This document shows, piece by piece, positions 1 to 8,175 of a stretch of DNA of 34,573 nucleotides. The stretch spans positions 1-34,573 of the forward strand of contig JAFDDT010000042.1 of assembly GCA_019310725.1 (NCBI GenBank). The letters are read 5' to 3'. The position numbers were made by a program, and so were the translations under genes. A model generated the notes under the pieces. It was not told the DNA's origin. It saw only the letters and a program-made list of their open reading frames with translations, and did no database searches. The DNA comes from Deltaproteobacteria bacterium (GTDB taxonomy: Bacteria > Desulfobacterota > DSM-4660 > Desulfatiglandales > B25-G16). Within the stretch, counting starts at the first letter, position 1. Each line of letters begins with the position of its first letter.

Positions 1-1010
1 GAGGCTCATAAGTGAAGGGGCCAAGGGTCTCATCCATGGCAATCGAGGAAGACCATCACTGAGGGCCCTGAGCCCTGAGCTTGCCGAAACGATACTTGAT
101 CTTTCCCTCAGCAAATATACCAATTTCAATGATACTCATTTTACTGAAAAGCTGAGGGAAGAAGAAGGGATCACCGTAGGCCGGGATACCGTGAGAAGAC
201 TGAGACGCACCAACGGGATTAAACCCAAAAGGAGACGGAGAGCAAAAAGGCACTTCAAGAGGAGAACCCGCAGCCCGCAAGAAGGCATGATGGTGCTATG
301 GGATGACAGCCATATACGATGCTACAGGAAGACTACTTGATGCCTTCTTTCTCCCCTACGAGTGCTCCTTTGGGTACCTGAAGCTCTTAGAGCACGTAGT
401 CAACCAATACGGTATACCTGCCTTAAAGAGAAATGACGATAACTGGACACTAGAGGAACAGCTTAAAGGGGAGCAGGATCCTACACAGGTGGGAGATGCC
501 CTGAAGTCTTTGGGGATAACCCCCATCTTTGCCCTCACCCCCCAGGCCAAGGGACGGGTTGAGAGACTCTTTGGGGCACTCCAGGATCGGCTTATCGCCG
601 AGATGGGGCTCAGGAACATTAAAGAGATGGCAGTGGCAAATATGTTTCTCACCGGCCACTTCATTGCCGACTACAATCGCCGATTTGCGATAGATCCTGA
701 GGTATCGCAACCAGCATGGAGAAAGGTATCCAGGAATGTGGATATTAAAAGAATCATAAGCTTTCGCTACCAACGGGTTGTAGGTAACGATAAGGTTCGT
801 CAGCTCTTGGATGGAAGTTGGAGAGTGTACTACAAAGACAAGCCCATAGCCCACACACATCCAACTCCATTAAAAGAACCAATCAGGGCCAAGCCTAGGA
901 GAAAATCGCACATAAGAGCAAGCTCTGAGGAGAGATGGGTATACATGGCTTCAGCGGCTTAAAGGGGACATTTTCATTGCGCAGTTAAGGGGACATATTG
1001 ACAAAGGTTA
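1..1010 (+). mobile_element. Decayed ISNCY-type insertion sequence, right part
   Basis: The first kilobase holds the end of a transposase gene followed by what looks like the right end of its element. The left end lies outside the window. Just after the transposase stop, the sequence AAGGGGACAT occurs twice (962-971 and 987-996), spaced as expected for repeated transposase-binding sites near an IS end. The exact element boundary cannot be set because the other end is missing. The transposase is broken, so the element is probably immobile unless supplied in trans. Confidence 0.65.
2..962 (+). pseudogene. ISNCY family transposase, 5'-truncated by the window and frameshifted
   Basis: Frame 2 from the window edge reads GLIHGNRGRPS, then an arginine-rich helix-turn-helix region and RSPQEGMMVLWDDS, and stops at about base 342. 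The rest continues in frame 3 from about base 303 (TAIYDATGRLLDAFF) to the stop at 960-962. This second part includes the integrase-core region ending LTPQAKGRVERLFGALQDRL. In ISNCY transposases these parts form one protein, with about 15 residues between the DGS-like and DATGR motifs. Here those residues are missing and the frame changes near 300-306, which indicates a small deletion. The acidic residue positions (WDDS, the ERL glutamate) are still visible. The reading frames around the break are otherwise open, so inactivation looks recent. A sequencing or assembly error is a less likely alternative, because residues are missing as well as the frame. Confidence 0.75.
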
Positions 1011-1490
1011 AACAGGAATAGAAAAACTGAGAGCTCACAGGGGGAGCATCCTGCTCCCAGCAGGATTTGAGGAACACTTTTTTACCCATTTCTGCTCAAG
1101 GCAGTTTTGGGTAAATTCTACATTTCACTAATATGCATAATTCTAAAGGCTTTTTATCTCTCACAGAAGTCGCAGAGTTTCAGAGTTTTATTGAGCCGAA
1201 TCCTTGAAGGGGAGGATTCATCTCAAACCACAGCGCTTCGCGCAGGGTTTGTTCACTCACCAGCGAATAGGTCAAGTCTGCGCTTGGCTCTTTTGCCAAT
1301 AGACAACTTGGTTCTCTAGTCCTGGCTTAACTTCCCCTTGACTTATGGCCATATTTGGCCTTGGGTTCCTTGACCTCAAAGCCTATTTCCTTCCTTGGCT
1401 TCTCAGGTGGAGGCAGGAGAAGCGGAATGCTTCCATGACAGATTTTGTTCAATAATCAAAACGCTACCTCTCTGAGTGAGAAATGGGCTC
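1011..1490. other. Intergenic region without a recognisable gene
   Basis: No convincing coding frame on either strand. At about 1158-1187 it contains a CTCACAGAAGTCGCAGAG-like stretch, the same kind of degenerate sequence that recurs at about 30205-30235 between imuB and dnaE2. The short open frames here have no recognisable protein features. Confidence 0.5.
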
Positions 1491-3575
1491 TTAGTATTCA
1501 TTTCGCCTGATCTTACATCCAATCGCCTTGAGATTAGGCGTTCCGAATTCCTTTCCGAGTTCTGTAGTAGAGGTGAGGATATTAAGATTGGACTTTTTCC
1601 ATTCATACTGCTCTTCCTGCCTTGCCTCAGGGAACCACCATCCATGTGAGGCATTTATCACCCTTTTGTCAACAATATCTGTAAGATGGGCAATCTGGGT
1701 TATAGCACCGAACTTTGTTTCAATAATCACTTCATCTCCATCCCGAATGCCGTTTTGTGCTGCGGTCTCAGGATGAATTTCAACCTTTGGGTCCGGTCTT
1801 TTTTCCCTGAGTTTTTTAATCCACCGGTAGGATGAATGGAGGTAATACTGGCTCTTGGAGCTGGTTAATACCAGGGGATAATCTGGATCATCCTCCTGTG
1901 GAAGGCCCTGAAATCGAGGTAATGGTGATAGGCTGAATTTTTCGGCCTGACTCAATCTTAGTTCCACCTTGCCGGTGGGGGTGCGAAACCCCTTTTGTTC
2001 GTAAAGCTTGAAGCTTTCAGGGCCTCTCAAATAACGCTTGTCAACGAACTGGCTGTAGGTGAGGCCACTTGGGCCAACAACATCTTCCAGAAACTGGTGG
2101 TAGTCATCATGCCAGTATTCTTTGGGAGAGATGAGCTTACCCAGTTCGTTCAATATCTTTATGTCGGGCCAGCATTCTTCCGGGGGGTCAATCAATTTGG
2201 GCCGGGCCAGGATAAAGCCGTGACCGAGCCCGTAGTGGCCGATATCGTCTATTTCAAATTGGGTTGCAGCGGGGAGGACAATATCGGCAATAGCGGCTGT
2301 CGGGGTCATAAAGACATCAGCGGCTGCTATGAAATCCAGGCTCATGAATGCCTTATATGTCTGGCGGCTGTCTGCATAGGACAGCATGGGATTTGCGCAC
2401 ATGGAGTAGAATCCCTTTACCGGATATGGTGTTCCCTCAAGAATTGCCCTTTTGAAAAAGGCTGCCGGGACGGTCATCAACCGGGGTATAACCCCATGAT
2501 AGGCGCTGATCATCTCCTTTCGCTTGTTTGGAATGAGATCTGCCCGGACAAATGCCCCTAAACGCATGATATCCGGCTCTTTGGCGTGCACATTGCCACC
2601 GGGGACATCCAGATTACCGCAAATAGCCATCAAGCAGATCAGTGCCCGTGTTATGTCAAATGTATGAATGTTGTGTTCAATGGGGTTTCCCCACTGGATG
2701 AGAGCTGGCTTTGACTGTGCATATAGTCTTGCTGTTTCTCGAATCAGATCAGGGGGTACCCAGGTTATCTCCGAGACCTCTTCCGGGGTATATTTCTTGA
2801 CGTGATCTGCAAGATGATCAAAACCATAGGTCCAGTTTTCAACAAAATCCCTATCGTACAGGGATTCCTGGATGATGACATGCAGAAGGCCCAGCGCAAG
2901 GGCGTGGTCAGTGCCGGGCTTTAACTGCAGCCATCCCTTGGATTTTTTGACCAAGTCTATCTTTCTGGGATCAATAACTATCAGATCGGTTCCGCTATTT
3001 ATCTGTTTCAGGAGCATGCTGGATATCTCCCCTTCCTCGTTGGTAGAGGTGATATTGCTTGCCCATAAAAGGATGAGCCTGCTTGGATGATGCAGGTCTG
3101 CAACCGGATAAAAGCCGCAGGTATGCACGCCGGTTATCTCGCGCGGGGCATGGCAAACGTCCTGGGATCCAACAACGTTGGGAGATCCAAAGATATTTGC
3201 CAGACGGATCAAAACAAAGTGTTCCAACCCCTTAGGCATCCCAGCACCAAAGGCAACCCCCTTTGCGCCGTATCTTTCTTTTATTTTCTTGAAATTTTCA
3301 GCAATCTCGTTTAGAGCCTGTTTCCAGGAAATTCTTTTCCATTTCCCCTGCCCGCGTTTTCCCGCTCTTTTCAAAGGATGTTTAAGGCGGTCAGGATGGG
3401 TAAGACGGTCAGGTGATGCAATTGCTTTGGCACATATGTAACCCTTGTTTAAAAAGCCATTGGGATCTCCTCTGACAGCAACAATCTTATTATCTTTAAG
3501 ACCTACCAGCAGGGCACATCCGCCATGGTCCATTCTCGCACAGTGTGTTTTTACCCACCTGATATCATCGTCCAT
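1491..3575 (-). CDS. Molybdopterin-dependent oxidoreductase, catalytic subunit (orphan)
   Basis: A 694-residue protein of the DMSO reductase superfamily. The N-terminal iron-sulfur motif is C12-x3-D16-x3-C20-x27-C48, so the position where relatives have the second cysteine (RMCHGGC) is Asp. QDVCHAPRE around residues 139-147 supplies the likely Mo/W ligand Cys. Later sections are typical: NPIEHNIHTFD, GNLDVPGGNV, ANPMLSYADS, then ADIVLPAATQFE. The C-terminal dinucleotide-binding domain begins near YPLVLTSSKSQYYLHSSYRW and includes VEIHPETAAQNGIRDGDEV. There is no Tat signal, so it should be cytoplasmic. No iron-sulfur, membrane-anchor or chaperone subunit lies beside it, so the substrate cannot be deduced. 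It could be an oxidoreductase or a non-redox member such as an acetylene-hydratase-like enzyme. The start ATG at 3575 fits the family N terminus. Confidence 0.9.
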   Translation of the reverse strand: MDDDIRWVKTHCARMDHGGCALLVGLKDNKIVAVRGDPNGFLNKGYICAKAIASPDRLTHPDRLKHPLKRAGKRGQGKWKRISWKQALNEIAENFKKIKERYGAKGVAFGAGMPKGLEHFVLIRLANIFGSPNVVGSQDVCHAPREITGVHTCGFYPVADLHHPSRLILLWASNITSTNEEGEISSMLLKQINSGTDLIVIDPRKIDLVKKSKGWLQLKPGTDHALALGLLHVIIQESLYDRDFVENWTYGFDHLADHVKKYTPEEVSEITWVPPDLIRETARLYAQSKPALIQWGNPIEHNIHTFDITRALICLMAICGNLDVPGGNVHAKEPDIMRLGAFVRADLIPNKRKEMISAYHGVIPRLMTVPAAFFKRAILEGTPYPVKGFYSMCANPMLSYADSRQTYKAFMSLDFIAAADVFMTPTAAIADIVLPAATQFEIDDIGHYGLGHGFILARPKLIDPPEECWPDIKILNELGKLISPKEYWHDDYHQFLEDVVGPSGLTYSQFVDKRYLRGPESFKLYEQKGFRTPTGKVELRLSQAEKFSLSPLPRFQGLPQEDDPDYPLVLTSSKSQYYLHSSYRWIKKLREKRPDPKVEIHPETAAQNGIRDGDEVIIETKFGAITQIAHLTDIVDKRVINASHGWWFPEARQEEQYEWKKSNLNILTSTTELGKEFGTPNLKAIGCKIRRNEY

Positions 3576-3753
3576 CTATGATCCCCTTTCTCTTTTAGAT
3601 AAGGTTGTTGGTAAGGGCATTCCTGAAAAAGCTCAGCAAGTATGACCGCTATGATACAATACTAACACAACGAGGGGTGAACTTACTTGCGATGGGTTGT
3701 GCAAATTCCTATGTGGAGTTGGTTTTTGTATAAGGATAATGTGAGTTGGGGGG

Positions 3754-4917
3754 TCAAGAAATCTTCTTTATGAACCGCTGGATACGTTCCAGGGCCTCCT
3801 TCAGAATCTCTTGCTTAACCGTGAATGCTATGCGCAAACAACCCTTTCCAGCAGGCCCAAAGGCCTCTCCAGGAATCACAACGACCTGTTCCTCCTTCAA
3901 TAAATCAAGAGCAAACTGCCGGCTGTCGTGTGTGATTTGACTGATATCCGGGAAAATGTAAAAGGTACCTCGAGGTTTATGCACCTTTACGCCAGGGAGT
4001 TCTTCCAGTGCTTCATAGGTCTGGTTGCGGCGCACGCGAAATTCTTCAACCATCGCATCTATGACATCTGCATGAAGCTGTAGGGCTGCCAGGCCAGCGC
4101 GCTGGGAAACCGACGGGGCGCAAGATGTGGTGGAACTTACCACCTTGATCATAGAGCCAATAAGCCATTCAGGTCCAAAGGCATATCCTATGCGCCAGCC
4201 GGTCATGGCAAAGGACTTGGAGAAGGAATGGACCACGACGGTCCGTTCCTTCATGCCCGGACGGGTTCGGATAGAGTCATGAGTGAGCCCGTCAAAAAGA
4301 AGCCTTTCATAAACCTCGTCGCTCAATACCAATAGATCGTGTTCCAGTACGACACGGGCAATGTTATCCAGTATCTCGCCAGGTATGACAGCTCCTGTTG
4401 GGTTGTTTGGGGAATTCAAGAGCAAGGCCTTGGTGTTTGGTGTAATTGCCGCTTCCAGGTCTTCGGGCGTTGGCACAAAACCGTTTTCAAAGCGGGTCTG
4501 AACAGGGACAGCTTTTCCTCCCACCCATTCAATATGGTGTCGATAGGGTGGAAAGTATGGTTCCGGTATAAGGACTTCTTCCCCTGGGTTGAGCACCGTG
4601 CGAAAGAAAGATGTCAGGCCTCCAACCCCCCCGGTAGTTACGACAATCTGACCAGTGGAAAAACCCTCCCCAAGTCGCTCATGCAGATAGGCCTTAATTG
4701 CCTCGAGTAATTCCGGATCGCCCTGCGATTGGGTGTAGTGGGTTGCGCCTTGGAGTGCATCTTGAAGGGCCTGATTGGATATCTGTTCAGGAGTGTTGAA
4801 GTCCGGTTCGCCGATGCCCAGGGAAATGTAACTCTCATACTCGGCGGCGCGTTGCCACATCTCTCGAATACCGGAAAGGGGGATCTGGCTAACAGCAGTT
4901 GCAATTTTCGACTCCAT
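3754..4917 (-). CDS. Class I/II pyridoxal-phosphate aminotransferase (aspartate aminotransferase-like)
   Basis: A 387-residue fold-type I aminotransferase, probably a cytoplasmic amino acid:2-oxoglutarate transaminase. Visible motifs are LGIGEPDFNTP near residue 33, NSPNNPTGAV near 168 (cofactor- and substrate-binding Asn), LSDEVYERL near 198 (Asp200 for the pyridine nitrogen), SFSKSFAMTGWRIGY with the Schiff-base Lys234, and a C-terminal CLRIAF with the carboxylate-binding Arg. Length is normal. It is close to the aspartate/aromatic aminotransferases often labelled AspC or PatA, but substrate specificity cannot be read from the sequence. No strong ribosome-binding site precedes the ATG. It lies 178 bases downstream of nothing related and appears to be transcribed alone. 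Confidence 0.92.
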   Translation of the reverse strand: MESKIATAVSQIPLSGIREMWQRAAEYESYISLGIGEPDFNTPEQISNQALQDALQGATHYTQSQGDPELLEAIKAYLHERLGEGFSTGQIVVTTGGVGGLTSFFRTVLNPGEEVLIPEPYFPPYRHHIEWVGGKAVPVQTRFENGFVPTPEDLEAAITPNTKALLLNSPNNPTGAVIPGEILDNIARVVLEHDLLVLSDEVYERLLFDGLTHDSIRTRPGMKERTVVVHSFSKSFAMTGWRIGYAFGPEWLIGSMIKVVSSTTSCAPSVSQRAGLAALQLHADVIDAMVEEFRVRRNQTYEALEELPGVKVHKPRGTFYIFPDISQITHDSRQFALDLLKEEQVVVIPGEAFGPAGKGCLRIAFTVKQEILKEALERIQRFIKKIS

Positions 4918-4964
4918 AATACATGCACATGTATCAGAACTTTCTGAATCGTGTCAACATAAAA

Positions 4965-5095
4965 AAAGGCAACCCTGAACGCTGAACCCACAATCCCGAT
5001 TTCATCGGGAAACCCTGAACCCGTAAACGGTTACGATTAGTTCTATTGGTTCAGCAAATCAAGCAATTGGACGAATTGAACCAATGAAACACTGC
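4965..5095. repeat. Short repeat-rich intergenic stretch
   Basis: Between the aminotransferase and lytic transglycosylase genes there are two AACCCTGAAC copies (about 4971-4980 and 5011-5020), a perfect hairpin TCCCGAT-ttc-ATCGGGA (4994-5010), the hairpin CGTAA-acgg-TTACG just after it, and the inverted repeat ATTGGTTC/GAACCAAT at about 5046-5086. The AACCCTGAAC motif recurs at about 6957-6967. Its function is unknown. It resembles dispersed non-coding repeats rather than a gene. Confidence 0.5.
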
Positions 5096-5102
5096 TCTTT
5101 TT

Positions 5103-5699
5103 CTATTCCATCATAGCGCTGATCTTGTCAACATAGCCTAATGTTTCTCGATGGCGCCAGCCACGAACATTTGGTGCCACTGATTTTATGTTATGCCAGA
5201 GATTCTCGTTGAGCCCGCTCTTTTTGCATACATTCTGGGCCTTTACAATATTTCTAAAACCCGCATTATAGCTGGCAAAGGTAAAACTCATCTTGTCCTC
5301 AAAGGGCCTTTCGGCCTTCCATTTTCGATACAAGTGGTTATCGTAGTAAATGCCTGCGGCTATGTTCCAGCGTGGTTGATTGATATCAACAAAGGAGGGA
5401 TTCTTCTTCTTGATTTCATGGAAGGTTTTTGGCATCAGTTGCATAATTCCTTTGGCGTTAACCCAACTCTTGGCATCTTCCTTCAAATTTGATTCGGCTA
5501 TGGCCTGGGCTTTAAACCATTTCCAATCAAATCCGGCCCCAAAATATCTTTTGGTATATTTCCTAAAATAACCGTCATATTTGGTTGCCCACTTCTTTGA
5601 GGTTACTTTAGGGAAATTCTGAGCATTTGCACTGGGTGTTGCAAAAAAGATCCCTAAAGCAATCATTACAGCCTGTAGCACATGGTATCGGATTTCCAT
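5103..5699 (-). CDS. Secreted lytic transglycosylase, SLT family
   Basis: A 198-residue protein that should cleave the MurNAc-GlcNAc bond of peptidoglycan in the periplasm. Residues 1-26 form a signal peptide with a likely cleavage site after ATPSANA. The SLT catalytic core follows: AQAIAESNLKEDA with catalytic Glu69, then NAKGIMQLMPKTF, NIAAGIYYDNHLYRKW and FASYNAGFRNI, the standard order of SLT motifs. There are no LysM or other accessory domains, so this is a compact single-domain enzyme. It is transcribed divergently from the cold-shock gene. The ATG at 5699 has only a weak ribosome-binding site but is the only start that provides a signal peptide. Confidence 0.9.
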   Translation of the reverse strand: MEIRYHVLQAVMIALGIFFATPSANAQNFPKVTSKKWATKYDGYFRKYTKRYFGAGFDWKWFKAQAIAESNLKEDAKSWVNAKGIMQLMPKTFHEIKKKNPSFVDINQPRWNIAAGIYYDNHLYRKWKAERPFEDKMSFTFASYNAGFRNIVKAQNVCKKSGLNENLWHNIKSVAPNVRGWRHRETLGYVDKISAMME

Positions 5700-5925
5700 G
5701 TATACCCTGGTATCCCTTTCAAATTTTGTTCAAAAGTGCAAGGCCAAATTTTTTCATAACATTTCCTGTAAATATATCTACCATTGAAAAGAGGTTGAAG
5801 CAACTCTCTTTTCTCATAAGTGGTTTGGCCAGGCGAAGTTTCAGTGATATAAGAAGAGGGGATTTAATGGCAGATAGGTTTTTGTTTTTTGGTTTGTCGG
5901 TCAATTTTGTGGGGTTAAAAAAATG

Positions 5926-5952
5926 TTGAAAATTGTGAGAAAAAGGTATAAT
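5926..5952 (+). promoter_or_regulatory. Likely sigma-70 promoter of the cold-shock gene
   Basis: A perfect TATAAT at 5947-5952 is preceded by TTGAAA at 5926-5931, with a somewhat short 15-base spacer. Transcription would start near 5959, giving a leader of about 160 bases before the cold-shock ATG. Identified by eye only. Confidence 0.5.
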
Positions 5953-5958
5953 AGAAAA

Positions 5959-6117
5959 ATCACAGATTGAAGAATTTTGGATTGACCGTTTTGGAAAGGA
6001 TGAATCATCAAGAGTTTCAAGGACTATTAAAGCTCTGGTAGAGAGTTTAATGGTCTTTTTTTTGCCAAACCGACCATTCTAACGGTTTGGAAAATTTTAT
6101 TGAAGGAGGGAAGCGCT
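5959..6117 (+). promoter_or_regulatory. Structured leader of the cold-shock gene, with mutually exclusive hairpins
   Basis: Three hairpins can be drawn. Hairpin 1 (about 6021-6056) is an intrinsic-terminator structure followed by eight T. Hairpin 2 pairs AATGGTC (6049-6055) with GACCATT (6072-6078), which would sequester the 3' arm of hairpin 1. Hairpin 3 pairs CCAAACCG (6065-6072) with CGGTTTGG (6083-6090), ending 12 bases before the ribosome-binding site. Hairpins 1 and 3 can coexist; hairpin 2 excludes both. This is the layout of an attenuator or temperature-sensing leader. cspA-type genes are known for long regulatory leaders. The switching itself is inference. Confidence 0.5.
6021..6063 (+). 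terminator. Terminator-like hairpin inside the cold-shock leader
   Basis: GGACTATTAAA (6021-6031) pairs with TTTAATGGTCT (6046-6056), with two G-U pairs. An inner CTCT/AGAG stem closes a GGT loop. An uninterrupted run of eight T (6056-6063) follows at once. It lies 54 bases upstream of the cold-shock start codon, so transcription from the TATAAT promoter must read through it. Alternatively it ends a separate RNA of about 100 nt. Confidence 0.6.
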
Positions 6118-6318
6118 ATGGCAGAAGGAACCGTAAAATGGTTCAGTGAAAAAAAGGGCTATGGTTTTATCAACCAGGATGAAGGTGACGATCTTTTCGT
6201 ACACTATACTAGCATAAAGGGATTTGGATTCAGGAGCCTGTATGAAGGCCAGAGAGTACGATTTGAGATTGAGACAAGCCCAAAAGGGGACAAAGCCAAG
6301 GATGTAGAGATACTATAA
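6118..6318 (+). CDS. Cold-shock domain protein (CspA family)
   Basis: A 66-residue single cold-shock domain that binds single-stranded RNA or DNA as a chaperone. Both RNA-binding motifs are present: RNP1 as KKGYGFI near residues 13-19 and RNP2 as DLFVHYTSI near 28-36. The N terminus (AEGTVKWFSEKKGYGFI) and the end (GDKAKDVEIL) match the family closely. The ATG at 6118 is chosen because AAGGAGG at 6103-6109 sits eight bases before it; an upstream in-frame TTG at 6100 would place the Shine-Dalgarno sequence inside the gene. It is monocistronic, with its own promoter, a structured leader and a downstream terminator. Confidence 0.96.
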   Translation: MAEGTVKWFSEKKGYGFINQDEGDDLFVHYTSIKGFGFRSLYEGQRVRFEIETSPKGDKAKDVEIL

Positions 6319-6335
6319 CAAAATAAGCTTTCAAC

Positions 6336-6375
6336 AAGGCGGCACCTGGAAAAACAGTGCCACCTTTTGTTTTTG
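6336..6375 (+). terminator. Intrinsic terminator after the cold-shock gene
   Basis: AAGGCGGCAC (6336-6345) pairs with GTGCCACCTT (6357-6366) across an 11-base loop with one mismatch. The T-rich TTGTTTTT follows. It lies 17 bases after the stop codon. Confidence 0.75.
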
Positions 6376-6507
6376 GATGCAGATAGAGGTTGTTTCCAAA
6401 ATCCTTTTTCGCTGAGTCTAAAACGTTTCTTGATCCCGCCTATCTTTAGGCGGGACTCCAGGCGATGTCAACACTCGCCTTTAGGGGTCAAACAGTTGAC
6501 ATCGCTT

Positions 6508-6732
6508 TCAATTAAGGCCCAGCCCAATAACCAGGCCAATTGCAACCCCAACACCGATAAAGATTCCCATTACAACCAGTCCGACTGCCCTGTTATCTTT
6601 GGCCAGCTCATCTGAAGTGTTAAACTTGGTAAATCTGTCAAACCATATGTAGCCCAAATACATAAATAGTAATGTTAGTAGCCCACCTATTATAGAATAG
6701 ACAAAATTTACAATCATTGCTGTTAGCTGCAT
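6508..6732 (-). CDS. Small two-helix membrane protein, DUF350-like half unit
   Basis: A 74-residue protein with two hydrophobic helices, about residues 5-27 and 49-72. A short hydrophilic loop between them (DRFTKFNTSDELAKDNRAVG) has the look of the DUF350 (YjfL) family, whose usual members are about 130 residues long with four helices in two such units. The second helix is very glycine-rich (GIFIGVGVAIGLVIGLGLN). The ribosome-binding site AAGGAG is well placed before the ATG. Function unknown. It lies 3' to 3' with the cold-shock gene and has no functional partner beside it. Confidence 0.75.
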   Translation of the reverse strand: MQLTAMIVNFVYSIIGGLLTLLFMYLGYIWFDRFTKFNTSDELAKDNRAVGLVVMGIFIGVGVAIGLVIGLGLN

Positions 6733-7223
6733 GGTTCAACTCCTTATAGTTAGGTTTGGTTATCTGAGCTTGTTGGATATGCCTTCATCAAAATTCAATG
6801 TGGTGAAAGCGCATTCCTTGATTTTAGTTCAATTTAGGCACTTTTAGGGGCTCTCAGGTTGTCCGGTTCAAGGTTCAAACTTCACAGTTAATGATTTGGA
6901 GTATCGTAAGAATCGGATGAATTCTGTATTCGATTCGGAATCGAAACCTTATAGAAAACCCTGAACCTCTGAACCTGGGTAGTTACCATCTCTTATTATA
7001 TGTTTCGGGTGTCTTTTGATATTATCTAGATGCACAAATTATGTCAATAATGTTATGTGTCAGTAGTGGCGATCCATTCCTGTGCTCGCTTGAAGAAATG
7101 GATACATTGCCTGGTTAAGACTCGGCAGATAAATTGCCTTGACATCTGCATCAGAGGCGAAATAATTGAGTATATTGTGGTGGATTTCTTGGCTGATATC
7201 CGTAGAAACCCGAAGGGATCGCA
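6733..7223. other. Intergenic region between divergent genes
   Basis: About 490 bases separate the DUF350-like gene (minus) from the DUF3047 gene (plus), so both promoters should lie here, but I see no box clear enough to call. It contains GGTTCAAGGTTCAAAC (about 6860-6876) and AACCCTGAACCTCTGAACC (about 6957-6975), related to the repeats at 4971-5020. No coding frame is convincing. Confidence 0.45.
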
Positions 7224-7982
7224 GTGATACCAAAGAAGAGAACGATTTTGATCTTCATGATTGTTTCTGGGCTCCTCTTGGCCTTGGTGAACCTATCCGA
7301 GGGAAAGGCGAAGACCCTCTTTGTTGGCTTCAAGCAGGGGAAAAAATCAAATTCGGTGCCTGAAGGGTGGGAAGTTATCAGCTATTTCAGAACGGTAAAG
7401 AATAAGCTATCTCTGAGTAAGGAAGGTAAACGGACCGTTCTCAAGGTAAAAAGCGTTGGTAGTGCCTCGGGCCTCTTAAAGAGGCTCGATGTTGACCTGA
7501 AAGCATTTCCTTCTCTTGTGTGGCGCTGGAAGATCAATAGGGTTATAGGGATGGCAATCGAAAGCCGCAAGGACAGGAATGATGCTGCTGCTCGGATCAG
7601 GGTTATATTTGGAACGGCGGCGCCAGCCCCTTCGCAGAAAAAACCACCAGAGATTCCAGACTTTTTCAAATCTTTCGGATTTAAAATGGGGGGAAAGGAA
7701 CCGCGTGGCTTTAAGATCGACTATATCTGGGGAAATACTATCTCCAAGGGGGAGGTTCTCGACTTTCCTGGCTCAAGAAATCACAAAATGGTAATTGTTC
7801 AAAGCGGAAACAAAAAGGCAAACAGGTGGGTATGGGAGGAACGCAATCTCGCTGAAGACTTCCAGCAATGTTTCAGGAGTGCTCCCCCTCACCTCATAGG
7901 GATTGTTGTTCTAACAGATACCAATCAGACAAACGAGGGAGTCATAGCCCACTACAGCAGCATCATTTTGATGAGTAAATAA
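7224..7982 (+). CDS. Secreted DUF3047 family protein
   Basis: A 252-residue protein of unknown function starting with GTG. Residues 1-29 form a signal peptide (IFMIVSGLLLALVNLSEGKA), so it is exported to the periplasm. The mature part shows DUF3047 signatures: PSLVWRWKINRVI, NDAAARIRVIFG, KIDYIWGNTISKG, then WVWEERNLAEDF and HLIGIVVLTDTNQTNEGVIAHY near the end. The alternation of short strands with conserved W, D and R residues suggests a beta-sandwich or jelly-roll. A weak Shine-Dalgarno (GAAGGGA) precedes the GTG. It is alone on the plus strand, convergent with the permease gene. Confidence 0.85.
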   Translation: MIPKKRTILIFMIVSGLLLALVNLSEGKAKTLFVGFKQGKKSNSVPEGWEVISYFRTVKNKLSLSKEGKRTVLKVKSVGSASGLLKRLDVDLKAFPSLVWRWKINRVIGMAIESRKDRNDAAARIRVIFGTAAPAPSQKKPPEIPDFFKSFGFKMGGKEPRGFKIDYIWGNTISKGEVLDFPGSRNHKMVIVQSGNKKANRWVWEERNLAEDFQQCFRSAPPHLIGIVVLTDTNQTNEGVIAHYSSIILMSK

Positions 7983-8107
7983 CTTCGCCAGGTTTTGTAG
8001 CGTCGGATCTCGCCAAGCTCAATCTTTTGTGATTCAAGCCTTCCATCGAGGCAAAAGACCACCGCAAAGACACAAAATATCCATTCACGCTACTACACAG
8101 CGAGTTA

Positions 8108-8141
8108 CTTCAATGGCATGGGGTGTTCCATGCCATTGAAG
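8108..8141. terminator. Perfect 14-bp hairpin between convergent genes
   Basis: CTTCAATGGCATGG (8108-8121) is the exact reverse complement of CCATGCCATTGAAG (8128-8141), with a six-base loop. It lies between the 3' ends of the DUF3047 gene and the permease gene, so it could stop transcription from both sides. No T-run follows, so it may instead be a stabilising or repeat-derived palindrome. Confidence 0.5.
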
Positions 8142-8175
8142 CTAGAGAACAAGAGCAGGCTACAGCCTACTTTAC

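Noticed and set aside
5719-5904. 61-codon minus-strand frame between the lytic transglycosylase and cold-shock genes
   Set aside because: Low-complexity Lys/Leu-rich translation in AT-rich DNA, no ribosome-binding site, and it lies in a divergent promoter region.
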